The position numbers and the translations under genes are program-made. Below the pieces are notes generated by a model that saw only the letters and a list, made by a program, of their open reading frames with translations, was not told the origin of the DNA and did not search any database. A DNA stretch of 6,512 bases from Bacillota bacterium (lineage in GTDB: Bacteria; Bacillota; Limnochordia; Darwinibacteriales; Darwinibacteriaceae): NCBI GenBank assembly GCA_012799535.1, contig JAAZLB010000251.1, positions 1 to 6,512 of the forward strand, in the 5' to 3' direction. This document shows positions 1 through 6,063 of the stretch, one piece after another. The first letter of the stretch is position 1; each line of letters opens with the position of its first letter.

Positions 1-772
1 CCTTCTCCAACTCTGCTTCCGTAAGGGCTAGACGCCTTAACAAAGATTCCTGTTCTTCAAATGACTCCCCTAGGGTCATGAGGACAAAATGAAGACTCTG
101 GCGAATCCGATCCAAATTGGCTAAACGAGAGCGTTCCACCTCTAAGCGTTCGTCTTCCTCTGGCTCCAATTGGGCCTTTGTAATTTCTTCCACTTGAAAA
201 GTCAGTAGATCTATCCGACGATTCCGTTCTCGTTCATCTCGCTGGAGTCTGTTTTGCTCTCCCTGTAACGCTGACCATTTGTTGGCCAAATCCCTTACTT
301 CCTTAAGCAAAACGAGATGCTCCTCTCCCCCATAGGCATCGAGTAAACCACCATGCTCTTGTGGATCTAACAGGGACTGACTATCATGTTGACCCACGAT
401 GTCCACTAAATGCACCCCAAGTTCAGCGAGTTGACTTACAGTAGCCATACGACCGTTAATCCAGCACTTATTCCGCCCATTTAAATTAAGTTCCCGGGCA
501 ATAATTAACTCCTCTCCTTCTCCCATTCCCCAAGCCTCGATCAATACTCGAGCAGGTGGAGTAAGGGTAAAGCTACCGGATACTTCTGTGGTTTCAGCCC
601 CTGTGCGAATCATTTCCACCGAGGCACGGGCACCTAAAAGGAGACCGAGGGCATCAATAATGATTGATTTACCTGCACCCGTCTCCCCAGTGAGGACACT
701 AAATCCAGAATAGAAAGATAATTCCAATTCTTCGATTAAGGCGAAATTACGGATCTGAAGTTCCTTAAGCAC
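1..772 (-). CDS. recN: DNA repair protein RecN, N-terminal part (cut by window edge)
   Basis: SMC-like ATPase that acts early in double-strand-break repair in the cytoplasm. Only the first 257 codons are in the window; the family is usually about 550-570 aa, so the coiled-coil remainder and the Walker B half lie off the left edge. Visible are an ABC-type N-terminus (LKELQIRNFALIEELEL), the Walker A motif GETGAGKS at residues 29-36, and the RecN-typical DIVGQHDSQSLLDP segment around residues 124-137. A charged, Glu/Arg-rich stretch from about residue 150 is consistent with the start of the coiled coil. The start is a GTG at 772-770, not an ATG. It is supported by a GGAGG ribosome binding site at 782-786, inside the last codons of argR, with a 9-nt spacer. 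The argR stop is only 4 nt upstream, so translation is probably coupled. The argR-recN pair is classic for Firmicutes. Confidence 0.95.
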   Translation of the reverse strand, partial: MLKELQIRNFALIEELELSFYSGFSVLTGETGAGKSIIIDALGLLLGARASVEMIRTGAETTEVSGSFTLTPPARVLIEAWGMGEGEELIIARELNLNGRNKCWINGRMATVSQLAELGVHLVDIVGQHDSQSLLDPQEHGGLLDAYGGEEHLVLLKEVRDLANKWSALQGEQNRLQRDERERNRRIDLLTFQVEEITKAQLEPEEDERLEVERSRLANLDRIRQSLHFVLMTLGESFEEQESLLRRLALTEAELEK

Positions 773-776
773 GGGC

Positions 777-1259
777 TCACCCCTCCATTATTTCCCTAAT
801 TCGTGCATAGACTTCCCCGGTAGGTCCGGTTGGTTCGCTAAGGGTGCCCTCCCCTTCAGAACGGGTCACAATAAGGATGGAATCATCCCCTGCAATGCTA
901 CCAATCATTTCAGGCCACTGTAATTCATCAATAACGGCAGCCACCGCATTAGCACCACCGGGATAAGTTTTAATCATGATTAGAGAACCGCTAAAATCAA
1001 TGCTGCGCACATAATCCTCAAAGATCCGCGTAGCACGGCGAATCAAATCCCCCTTAGTAATATTGGTGGGCACAGAATACTTGTAGCCACCTTTTCCATT
1101 AGGAATTTTTGCTAACCGTAGTTCCTTAATATCCCGAGAGACGGTGGCTTGAGTCACCCGGTGCCCTTCCGCGTGGAGAAAGCCCATGAGTTCTTCTTGA
1201 GTTTCCACATTGGTTTGACTAACAATCTCTAGGATTTTATTCTGTCTTTTATTCTTCAT
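777..1259 (-). CDS. argR: Arginine repressor ArgR/AhrC
   Basis: Arginine-responsive hexameric DNA-binding regulator of arginine biosynthesis and catabolism genes. With the preferred start it has 160 aa, slightly above the usual 150 or so; the extra residues form a Gly/Glu/Thr-rich C-terminal tail. The N-terminal winged helix contains the family signature VTQATVSRDIKELRLAK, about residues 35-51. The C-terminal oligomerisation and arginine-binding domain has the PGGANAVAAVID stretch and GSIAGDDSILIV, whose Asp pair binds arginine in this family. I chose the ATG at 1259 because GGGGTGA lies 5 nt upstream (1265-1271). An in-frame GTG at 1268 would add three residues but has a poorer site. The start overlaps the 3' end of nadK by 11 nt, implying translational coupling. 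No convincing ARG box is visible in the window, so autoregulation of this locus cannot be claimed. Confidence 0.95.
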   Translation of the reverse strand: MKNKRQNKILEIVSQTNVETQEELMGFLHAEGHRVTQATVSRDIKELRLAKIPNGKGGYKYSVPTNITKGDLIRRATRIFEDYVRSIDFSGSLIMIKTYPGGANAVAAVIDELQWPEMIGSIAGDDSILIVTRSEGEGTLSEPTGPTGEVYARIREIMEG

Positions 1260-2088
1260 GAATATCACCCCAGGTTTGAGGCATTCTCAGCCTACTATGT
1301 AATACTTGGAAAAAGCCTCTTCCGCTTAACTTTACAAAGAGAGCCGGGTTCTTTGCCCTTTTTATGGTCACCTGGTCACCAGTCTGCAAAGGAAAACCAT
1401 GCTGGCCATCTATGGTAAGCATCACTTCTTCACTGGCACTGTTCAAGCGGACACAGACTTCTGCCTGAGGTCTTGCCAAAACCGAGCGAGATGCTAAAGA
1501 GTGGGCACAAATCGGTGTGATACAAATACTCTCCAAAAGAGGCTCAATAATTGGTCCCCCGGCACTAAGGGAGTAAGCAGTTGAACCGGTGGGGGTGGAA
1601 ATAATAATCCCATCCGCGACGTAATCGGTTACATGTTGACTATCCACGAAGGTACTCAGATCAATAATTCTGGCAAAGGTCCCCCTTGTAATCACAAAAT
1701 CATTTAGGGCTAAAAAAGTGCCGATAATTTCACCTTGCCGTTTTACTGAAGCTTCAATGAGCATCCGTTCTTCCAGCTGGTAATCTCGGGCTAAAAGTTT
1801 TTCGAGGGCAGGAAAAAGACCATCCGTCTCCACTTCAGTCAAAAAACCCAGATGGCCTACATTGACACCAAAAACCGGAACCTGCACTTCGCTAGTTAAG
1901 CGAGCCGCATTCAACAAAGTCCCGTCGCCCCCTAAAACAATCACAATATCAAACTGTTCCAAATTATCGCGATTTGGTTCTTCGATGATCTGGGTTTTTA
2001 CTCCTCGACTGTGCAAAAAAGTTTCCAATTCCGTAGTCAGGGCCATGGCCACAGGCTTACCCGTATGCGGAACAATTCCAATCTCCAA
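1249..2088 (-). CDS. nadK: NAD kinase (ATP/polyphosphate-NAD kinase)
   Basis: Cytoplasmic enzyme that phosphorylates NAD+ to NADP+, supplying NADPH-dependent biosynthesis. About 279 aa, a normal family length. Counting from the upstream TTG, the sequence shows the GGDGT nucleotide-binding motif at residues 55-59, NVGHLGFLTE at 78-87, and an ND pair at 131-132 where many homologues have NE. It also has the glycine/threonine-rich signature with core ISTPTGSTAYSLSAGGPI (165-182) and a C-terminal TIDGQ segment. There is no ATG at the beginning. Two in-frame TTG codons lie at 2094 and 2088. GGAGG (2097-2101) is only 2 nt from the first but 8 nt from the second, so I favour 2088; starting at 2094 would add two residues. 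The gene begins 25 nt after the tlyA stop and its last codons overlap argR. It is also known as ppnK or yfjB/ytdI-type NAD kinase. Confidence 0.94.
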   Translation of the reverse strand: MEIGIVPHTGKPVAMALTTELETFLHSRGVKTQIIEEPNRDNLEQFDIVIVLGGDGTLLNAARLTSEVQVPVFGVNVGHLGFLTEVETDGLFPALEKLLARDYQLEERMLIEASVKRQGEIIGTFLALNDFVITRGTFARIIDLSTFVDSQHVTDYVADGIIISTPTGSTAYSLSAGGPIIEPLLESICITPICAHSLASRSVLARPQAEVCVRLNSASEEVMLTIDGQHGFPLQTGDQVTIKRAKNPALFVKLSGRGFFQVLHSRLRMPQTWGDIHEE

Positions 2089-2101
2089 TGGCAACTCCTC
2101 C
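2086..2101 (-). promoter_or_regulatory. Ribosome binding site deciding the nadK TTG start
   Basis: Read on the minus strand, GGGAGGAG is followed by TTG, CCA and a second TTG. The GGAGG core at 2101-2097 is 2 nt from the first TTG (too close) and 8 nt from the second (2088-2086, near optimal). This is the reason for placing the start at 2088. The strong Shine-Dalgarno may compensate for the weak initiation codon. Confidence 0.6.
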
Positions 2102-2113
2102 CTTTCAGTGGAA

Positions 2114-2899
2114 TCAGTCTTCCCAGGCTGCTTTAATCACTTCTCGTACTAGCTTAGTTCCATCCTGCATAGGCTGGCCCAGTTGAAAGTGGGCTAAAAA
2201 CTCTAAGTTTCCTTTGGCTCCACTAATGGGCGAACTATGAAACCCCAATAATCCACATCCCACTTTCTGCAATTCTTCTATAAGTGGGGGGATATACTTT
2301 AAATGGACATCCTGATCACTAATTACTCCGTGTTTATTAAGACCTTTGCCCCCTGTTTCAAATTGGGGCTTCACTAAGGCCACCAGCTGACTGCGGGGTT
2401 TTAACAAGCGGCAGACAGGCGGAAATACCAAGCGCAACGAAATAAAGGAAACATCAATGGTGACAAGATCCACGAATTCACCGAGACTTTCAAGGGTGAG
2501 ATCACGGATATTGGTTTTTTCCAGATTGACTACTCGTTGATCCCCTCTTAGTTCGGGAGCCAATTGATCCTGACCTACATCAACTGCATAGACTTTACGT
2601 GCACCATGCTTTAAAAGACAGCTAGTGAAACCTCCCGTTGAAGCCCCCACATCTAGAACTACAAGATTTTCCACATTAATCTGAAAAACCCGTAGTGCCT
2701 CTTCTAATTTCAAACCTGCACGACTTGGATAAAGCAAGGTTTCACCCTTGATTTCCAACTTACTTCCTAGAGGAACACCCCAGCTTGGTTTAGAAATAGG
2801 ATTTCCATTTACATAAACCTGTCCACTAGTAATCAATTCTTTAGCACGCTGCCTAGAAGGAGCCAAACCTAGCTGCACTAAATGTTGATCTAAGCGCAT
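2114..2899 (-). CDS. tlyA: TlyA-family rRNA methyltransferase (S4 plus FtsJ-like domains)
   Basis: Predicted S-adenosylmethionine-dependent RNA 2'-O-methyltransferase of the TlyA/YqxC family, often annotated as hemolysin or RrmJ/FtsJ-like. It has 261 aa, a typical length. The N-terminal S4 RNA-binding domain (residues 1-60) starts with RLDQHLVQLGLAPSR. The family linker SRAGLKLEEAL is at 59-69. The Rossmann methyltransferase domain has the SAM loop DVGASTGGF at 83-91. A K-D-K-E tetrad typical of FtsJ-like 2'-O-methyltransferases can be placed at K64, D149 (in TIDVSFISL), K177 (in ALVKPQFE) and E233 (in GAKGNLEFL). The ATG at 2899 begins the S4 domain exactly where homologues start. It lies 5 nt after the dxs stop with only a weak Shine-Dalgarno (AAGAG), so coupling to dxs translation is likely. 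The hemolysin name is historical; RNA methylation is the better-supported role, and the exact target here is inferred. Confidence 0.93.
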   Translation of the reverse strand: MRLDQHLVQLGLAPSRQRAKELITSGQVYVNGNPISKPSWGVPLGSKLEIKGETLLYPSRAGLKLEEALRVFQINVENLVVLDVGASTGGFTSCLLKHGARKVYAVDVGQDQLAPELRGDQRVVNLEKTNIRDLTLESLGEFVDLVTIDVSFISLRLVFPPVCRLLKPRSQLVALVKPQFETGGKGLNKHGVISDQDVHLKYIPPLIEELQKVGCGLLGFHSSPISGAKGNLEFLAHFQLGQPMQDGTKLVREVIKAAWED

Positions 2900-2904
2900 A
2901 TCTA

Positions 2905-4791
2905 TCAGTGCTCTTGGCTAGCGACGAGTTGATAAACTCCCCGAGACATAGCTTTCCGAAAAGTATTGGCCACTTGCTGGGCAGTCAAGCCATAGGCTTC
3001 ATGCAACTGAGAAATGGATCCTTGAGGAACAAATTCATCTGGGTAACCTAAACGTTGTACCTTAATACCTTGTTCATCATCACTTAATAGTTCTAGAATA
3101 CTACTGCCCATTCCTCCTGCTAATACATGATCCTCAAGAGTAAGTACATATCGAGTTCCCCGAGCAAGTTTCAATAATAGGGATTCATCCAAAGGCTTTA
3201 GTGAACGGATGTTAACAACCCCGCAGCTGTATTCTGGCTCTAAAAGACGGGCAGCCTCCATAGCGACTTCCACCATGTGTCCAACAGCAAAAATAACCCC
3301 ATCCCGACCAGACCTAAGTTCTTGAGCCGGGATTCCTTGGTTAGGATCGAAGTTTCCCATGGAGGCAATCTGAGTGGTACCCCCTCGCGGGTAGCGAATG
3401 GCCACAGGTCCATCTTGCTCAATCGCCCAATTTAGCATAGCAGTTAACTCACTACCATTCCGTGGTGCTAAGATAGTTAGGCCTGGAACAGCCCTTAAAA
3501 AGCTAATATCGAAGACCCCTTGATGCGTAGGTCCATCGTCACCTACTACTCCAGCCCGATCCACCCCAATAATCACTGGTAAACCCTGTAACGCTACATC
3601 GTGGATTACTTGGTCATAGCCTCTTTGTAAGAAGGTTGAGTACATGGCCACAACTGGACGTAAACCATCTTTCGCCATCCCAGCTGCTAAGGTTAGGGCA
3701 TGTTGTTCTGCTATACCCACATCGAAAAAGCGATGGGGAAACTCCTTGGCAAAACCTCCTAAACCGGTTCCATCACGCATTGCTGCAGTAATGGCCACAA
3801 CATTTGGATTGATCCTTGCCAATTCCACCACTGATTGACCAAACACCTCACTATAGGAAGTCACTTCTTTTTTGGGTACAACTTGCAGGGGACCTACACC
3901 ATGATAACGGTGGGGACTTTCTTCAGCTAAAGCATGTCCACGACCCTTTTGGGTATAGACGTGGATCAAAACAGGTCCACCACGATCCACTCCTGCCCGA
4001 ATAGCCTTCTTCAGCTGAGGGATATTATGACCATCAAAGGGCCCGAGATAAGCAAAACCCAATTCTTCAAAAAGCTGGCCTGGTAATATACTTTTAAGGG
4101 TATTCTTAAAATGACGTGCTATTTTGGACATGGGTTTACCAACCACTGGTACCTTGAGCAAAAGTGCTGCGAGGTCTTCCCGTGCCTTGTATAGCTTAGT
4201 GTCAGAACGAATGCGACCTAAATAATCGCTTAAGGCTCCTACATTATTAGTTATAGACATTTCATTGTCATTAAGAATAACTACAATATCCCTACCCAAA
4301 GAACCAATGTGATTCAGGGCTTCAAACGCCATTCCCCCAGTGAGAGCACCATCCCCAATCACAGCCACTACCTTGTAGTCTTCTCCTTGGAGATCCCTAG
4401 CAATGGCCATTCCAGCTGCGGCGGAGATAGATGTGGAACTATGCCCCACCCCGAAATGATCATGAATGCTTTCCTTAGGAAGGGGAAAACCAGAAATACC
4501 CCCCATTTGTCGGAGGGTCTGAAACTCATCCCGGCGCCCTGTAATAAGCTTATGGGCATAACATTGATGACCCACATCCCAGATGATGCGATCCCGGGGA
4601 CTTGATAATACGGAATGTAAGGCTAAGGTGAGCTCTACTACACCTAAATTAGCACCAAGATGACCACCGGTTTGCTCCACCGTTTCGATAATCTTATCCC
4701 GAATTTCCTGGGCTAAAACTTCTAGACTATGTATATCCAAGCCCTTAATATCCTCAGGGGAGTTAATTTCCTCTAGTAATAGTCTCTCCAT
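2905..4791 (-). CDS. dxs: 1-deoxy-D-xylulose-5-phosphate synthase
   Basis: Thiamine-diphosphate enzyme that condenses pyruvate and glyceraldehyde 3-phosphate into DXP, the first step of the MEP isoprenoid pathway and a precursor source for thiamine and pyridoxal. It is full length at 628 aa. It shows GGHLGANLG with catalytic-site His44, the ThDP-binding GDG at 146-148 followed by the NDN at 174-176, GIAEQH with Glu362, and DDGPTHQG with His423. A transketolase C-terminal domain (residues about 480-610) completes the protein, so all key residues are present. The ATG at 4791 is supported by AGGTAGGG (4795-4802), which spans the oapA stop codon; the two genes are separated by 5 nt. Together with ispA it makes this an isoprenoid cluster interrupted by OLE RNA and oapA. 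Expression may come both from read-through of ispA and from the promoter in front of the OLE region. Confidence 0.98.
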   Translation of the reverse strand: MERLLLEEINSPEDIKGLDIHSLEVLAQEIRDKIIETVEQTGGHLGANLGVVELTLALHSVLSSPRDRIIWDVGHQCYAHKLITGRRDEFQTLRQMGGISGFPLPKESIHDHFGVGHSSTSISAAAGMAIARDLQGEDYKVVAVIGDGALTGGMAFEALNHIGSLGRDIVVILNDNEMSITNNVGALSDYLGRIRSDTKLYKAREDLAALLLKVPVVGKPMSKIARHFKNTLKSILPGQLFEELGFAYLGPFDGHNIPQLKKAIRAGVDRGGPVLIHVYTQKGRGHALAEESPHRYHGVGPLQVVPKKEVTSYSEVFGQSVVELARINPNVVAITAAMRDGTGLGGFAKEFPHRFFDVGIAEQHALTLAAGMAKDGLRPVVAMYSTFLQRGYDQVIHDVALQGLPVIIGVDRAGVVGDDGPTHQGVFDISFLRAVPGLTILAPRNGSELTAMLNWAIEQDGPVAIRYPRGGTTQIASMGNFDPNQGIPAQELRSGRDGVIFAVGHMVEVAMEAARLLEPEYSCGVVNIRSLKPLDESLLLKLARGTRYVLTLEDHVLAGGMGSSILELLSDDEQGIKVQRLGYPDEFVPQGSISQLHEAYGLTAQQVANTFRKAMSRGVYQLVASQEH

Positions 4792-4796
4792 TTACC

Positions 4797-5363
4797 CTAC
4801 CTCTTCTTGTTTTTTACCGTGGTGGCATCAAATCTCAAACCCACCCGCTCTAAAGAATGCAAAATGCGCCCAACCACCATGAGAATCACAGTAGAATTGG
4901 AAATCGCAAAACTCTTACCTATAGATTTACCGCCCACCGTTAAAGCCGCAATTAAGGCTACCATGAGGGTAGTAGCTAAAGCTTCCCCAGCTCCTAAAGA
5001 AAAGGAGCCGAGTTGGAAAACGATGGCCACACCGATAGCACCACTTAAAGTACCGGCCACGTCACCAATAAGATCATTACAAAAAGTGGAGACAGCATCG
5101 GCGTTACGCACCAACCAAATCGCTTGTTTGGCCCCAGCTAAACGATTGGACGCCATGGCATGAAAAGGAGCTTCTTCTCCAGCAGTAGCCGCAACTCCAA
5201 TAATGTCAAAAAGTACCCCTATAAAGATAATAAAAAGTAGTAACACGAAGCTTAATGTCAGAGGTAAAAAAGACAATACGCTGTTACTACCTAAATTAAG
5301 TACCACGGACAACACGAAAGTAGTTAAGGTTAACGTCAGTACAGACTTCCAATTTGTTTGCAT
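4797..5363 (-). CDS. oapA: OapA, OLE-RNA-associated membrane protein
   Basis: Hydrophobic protein of 188 aa, assigned as OapA, the membrane partner that binds OLE RNA in species such as Bacillus (Halalkalibacterium) halodurans. The call rests on position (directly downstream of the OLE region and before dxs), size and topology. By eye there are about four membrane segments: roughly residues 8-25, 33-56, 103-120 and 129-145, with a possible further hydrophobic stretch at 155-166. The polar loop at about 57-100 carries R74, K79 and R86 and runs into a DxxxD motif (D97, D101), which I recall as a conserved OapA feature. A basic tail (VKNKKR) ends the protein. The ATG at 5363 has a good ribosome binding site, AAGGAAG (5370-5376), with 6-nt spacing. 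No enzymatic domain is recognisable. The loop also resembles the DUF21 module of CNNM/CorB transporters. RNA binding here is inferred from homologous context. Confidence 0.88.
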   Translation of the reverse strand: MQTNWKSVLTLTLTTFVLSVVLNLGSNSVLSFLPLTLSFVLLLFIIFIGVLFDIIGVAATAGEEAPFHAMASNRLAGAKQAIWLVRNADAVSTFCNDLIGDVAGTLSGAIGVAIVFQLGSFSLGAGEALATTLMVALIAALTVGGKSIGKSFAISNSTVILMVVGRILHSLERVGLRFDATTVKNKKR

Positions 5364-5376
5364 AATAATCTTCCTT
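5364..5376 (-). promoter_or_regulatory. oapA ribosome binding site
   Basis: AAGGAAG at 5376-5370 lies 6 nt before the oapA ATG. It is only 9 nt downstream of the 3' strand of the OLE closing helix (5386-5396). Folding of the RNA therefore ends immediately before the initiation region but does not visibly sequester it. Confidence 0.75.
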
Positions 5377-5385
5377 AAAATACCG

Positions 5386-5396
5386 AGGTGAATGGC
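5386..5396 (-). other. 3' strand of OLE closing helix
   Basis: On the RNA this reads GCCAUUCACCU and is perfectly complementary to the segment encoded at 6006-6016 (AGGUGAAUGGC), giving 11 consecutive Watson-Crick pairs. One further G-U pair is possible inward (5397/6005). It brings the two ends of the RNA together and sets the likely 3' boundary. Confidence 0.75.
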
Positions 5397-5463
5397 AACG
5401 AAATGAGTAAAGATTGTGGCTTAGGTCCAGCAGGTTTTCCCAAAGACCCTCCAGTTCGTCACC

Positions 5464-5478
5464 GTAACTGGCGGTTAC
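5464..5478 (-). other. Local hairpin in OLE RNA
   Basis: A 5-bp stem (5464-5468 with 5474-5478; GUAAC/GUUAC) encloses a 5-nt loop. It is in the 3' part of the RNA. Confidence 0.5.
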
Positions 5479-5517
5479 CCCTTTCCGATCTTTTCGCTTG
5501 TCACCAAAGTCGAGGCT

Positions 5518-5546
5518 GGATTACCACTTAGTCCACACCGTAATCC
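5518..5546 (-). other. Local hairpin in OLE RNA
   Basis: A 7-bp perfect stem (5518-5524 with 5540-5546; GGAUUAC/GUAAUCC) has a 15-nt loop. It is one of the stronger local helices in the 3' half. Confidence 0.6.
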
Positions 5547-5591
5547 CCATTTCGCCATCCCAAGGGAAACAGTCTAGGAGTTTTCCTCGGC

Positions 5592-5606
5592 ACTAGTGTT
5601 CACTTT
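5592..5606 (-). other. 3' strand of long-range helix in OLE RNA
   Basis: On the RNA this segment reads AAAGUGAA, then CA, then CUAGU. The 8- and 5-nt blocks pair perfectly with 5978-5985 and 5987-5991 respectively, 13 bp in all, interrupted by an asymmetric 2/1 internal loop. The helix encloses about 370 nt and is nested inside the closing helix. Confidence 0.6.
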
Positions 5607-5640
5607 CTAGTCTCTTTTGCAGCAAAGGTTTCAAGGGTCT

Positions 5641-5681
5641 TCCGCCATAGCGGAGGGCACACTTCTCTGGCCAAGAGAAGT
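5641..5681 (-). other. Tandem hairpins in OLE RNA
   Basis: Two adjacent stem-loops lie 6 nt apart. The one at 5661-5681 has an 8-bp stem (ACUUCUCU/AGAGAAGU) and a 5-nt loop. The one at 5641-5654 has a 5-bp stem (UCCGC/GCGGA) closed by a UAUG tetraloop. Neither is followed by a U-tract, so they are structural elements and not intrinsic terminators. Confidence 0.65.
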
Positions 5682-5809
5682 TTAGCTTACAACCACTATC
5701 CCCCGATCACCACTCAAGACAGGCTACACTGCACCCAACACTGATGTACGTCGTAGCTTCAATTGCGTATCGCGTGCAGGTTTAATCCCAAGCCGTAAAA
5801 ACACGTTCT

Positions 5810-5870
5810 CCATGTTTCCACAGTCATGGGTCTCCGTGGAGGAAGGGTCAACGCCTGCATGCCCTTGCAG
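5810..5870 (-). other. Two local hairpins in the 5' half of OLE RNA
   Basis: The segment at 5855-5870 forms CUGCA/UGCAG with a 6-nt loop. The segment at 5810-5829 forms CCAUG/CAUGG with a 10-nt purine-rich loop. Both fall inside the domain enclosed by the long-range helix. Confidence 0.5.
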
Positions 5871-5977
5871 ATCGCCCTCCCACCTTAACCCCCAGCAACA
5901 GCCCCCGACTGGGCGTCGGAAGCCACCACCAAGGACTTCATCGATGTGCCCTTAACGGATTTTTAGGCCCGTCTTCA

Positions 5978-5991
5978 AAAGTGAAACTAGT
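5978..5991 (-). other. 5' strand of long-range helix in OLE RNA
   Basis: On the RNA this reads ACUAG, U, UUCACUUU. It is the partner of 5592-5606 and defines the 5' border of the large internal domain. Confidence 0.6.
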
Positions 5992-6028
5992 GACTAGAAT
6001 ACTGCGCCATTCACCTTTAGGTGATATT

Positions 6029-6058
6029 ATTATACCATAAGCCTTAAAATCCGTGCAA
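6029..6058 (-). promoter_or_regulatory. Sigma-A-type promoter for OLE RNA (and downstream oapA-dxs genes)
   Basis: Minus strand: a -35 box TTGCAC at 6058-6053, an 18-nt spacer, and a perfect -10 box TATAAT at 6034-6029. Transcription would start near 6022 (A), six bases before the 5' strand of the OLE closing helix. The promoter lies between the ispA stop (6064) and the RNA. OLE and the genes after it can therefore be transcribed independently of ispA, although no terminator separates them from ispA. Confidence 0.75.
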
Positions 6059-6063
6059 GTGAA

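Larger units (their letters stand above)
5386..6022 (-). ncRNA. OLE RNA (ornate, large, extremophilic non-coding RNA)
   Basis: About 637 nt between ispA and oapA with no ORF of plausible length and many paired segments. Location, strand, length (OLE RNAs are around 600 nt) and neighbours all match OLE RNA, a highly structured Firmicutes RNA that joins OapA at the membrane in a ribonucleoprotein particle linked to cold, alcohol and magnesium tolerance. Visible structure, in plus-strand coordinates: an 11-bp closing helix 5386-5396/6006-6016; a nested long-range helix 5592-5596/5987-5991 plus 5599-5606/5978-5985; and local hairpins at 5464-5478, 5518-5546, 5641-5654, 5661-5681, 5810-5829 and 5855-5870. 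The 5' end is estimated from the promoter just upstream. The 3' end is set at the closing helix; the true end could lie a few bases further, or the RNA could be processed from a longer oapA-dxs transcript. I recognised it by context and structure, not by alignment. A different large structured RNA is possible but unlikely. Confidence 0.9.

Noticed and set aside
1862..2152. Plus-strand ORF of 96 codons, and similar plus-strand ORFs at 3644-3838, 3816-4004, 4309-4605, 4807-5163 and 5203-5391
   Set aside because: All lie antisense to well-supported genes (nadK, tlyA, dxs, oapA) and have low-complexity products with no recognisable family. They are shadows.
3240..4577. Minus-strand alternative-frame ORFs inside dxs (3240-3422 and 4368-4577)
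   Set aside because: They overlap the intact 628-residue Dxs frame, whose catalytic motifs are all present, so they are not frameshift remnants.
5641..5681. Intrinsic terminator between ispA and oapA
   Set aside because: The strong hairpins are not followed by a U-run on the minus strand and fit better as internal elements of the large RNA.
5386..6016. Terminal inverted repeats of an insertion element
   Set aside because: The 11-bp inverted match has no transposase or target duplication between or around it, and it coincides with the ends of a structured RNA.
5386..6022. Riboswitch controlling dxs (for example TPP), group I/II intron, or RNase P/tmRNA
   Set aside because: I see no TPP, c-di-GMP or other aptamer core that I recognise. 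The element is too large, has its own promoter, lacks an intron-encoded protein, and its synteny is that of OLE RNA.
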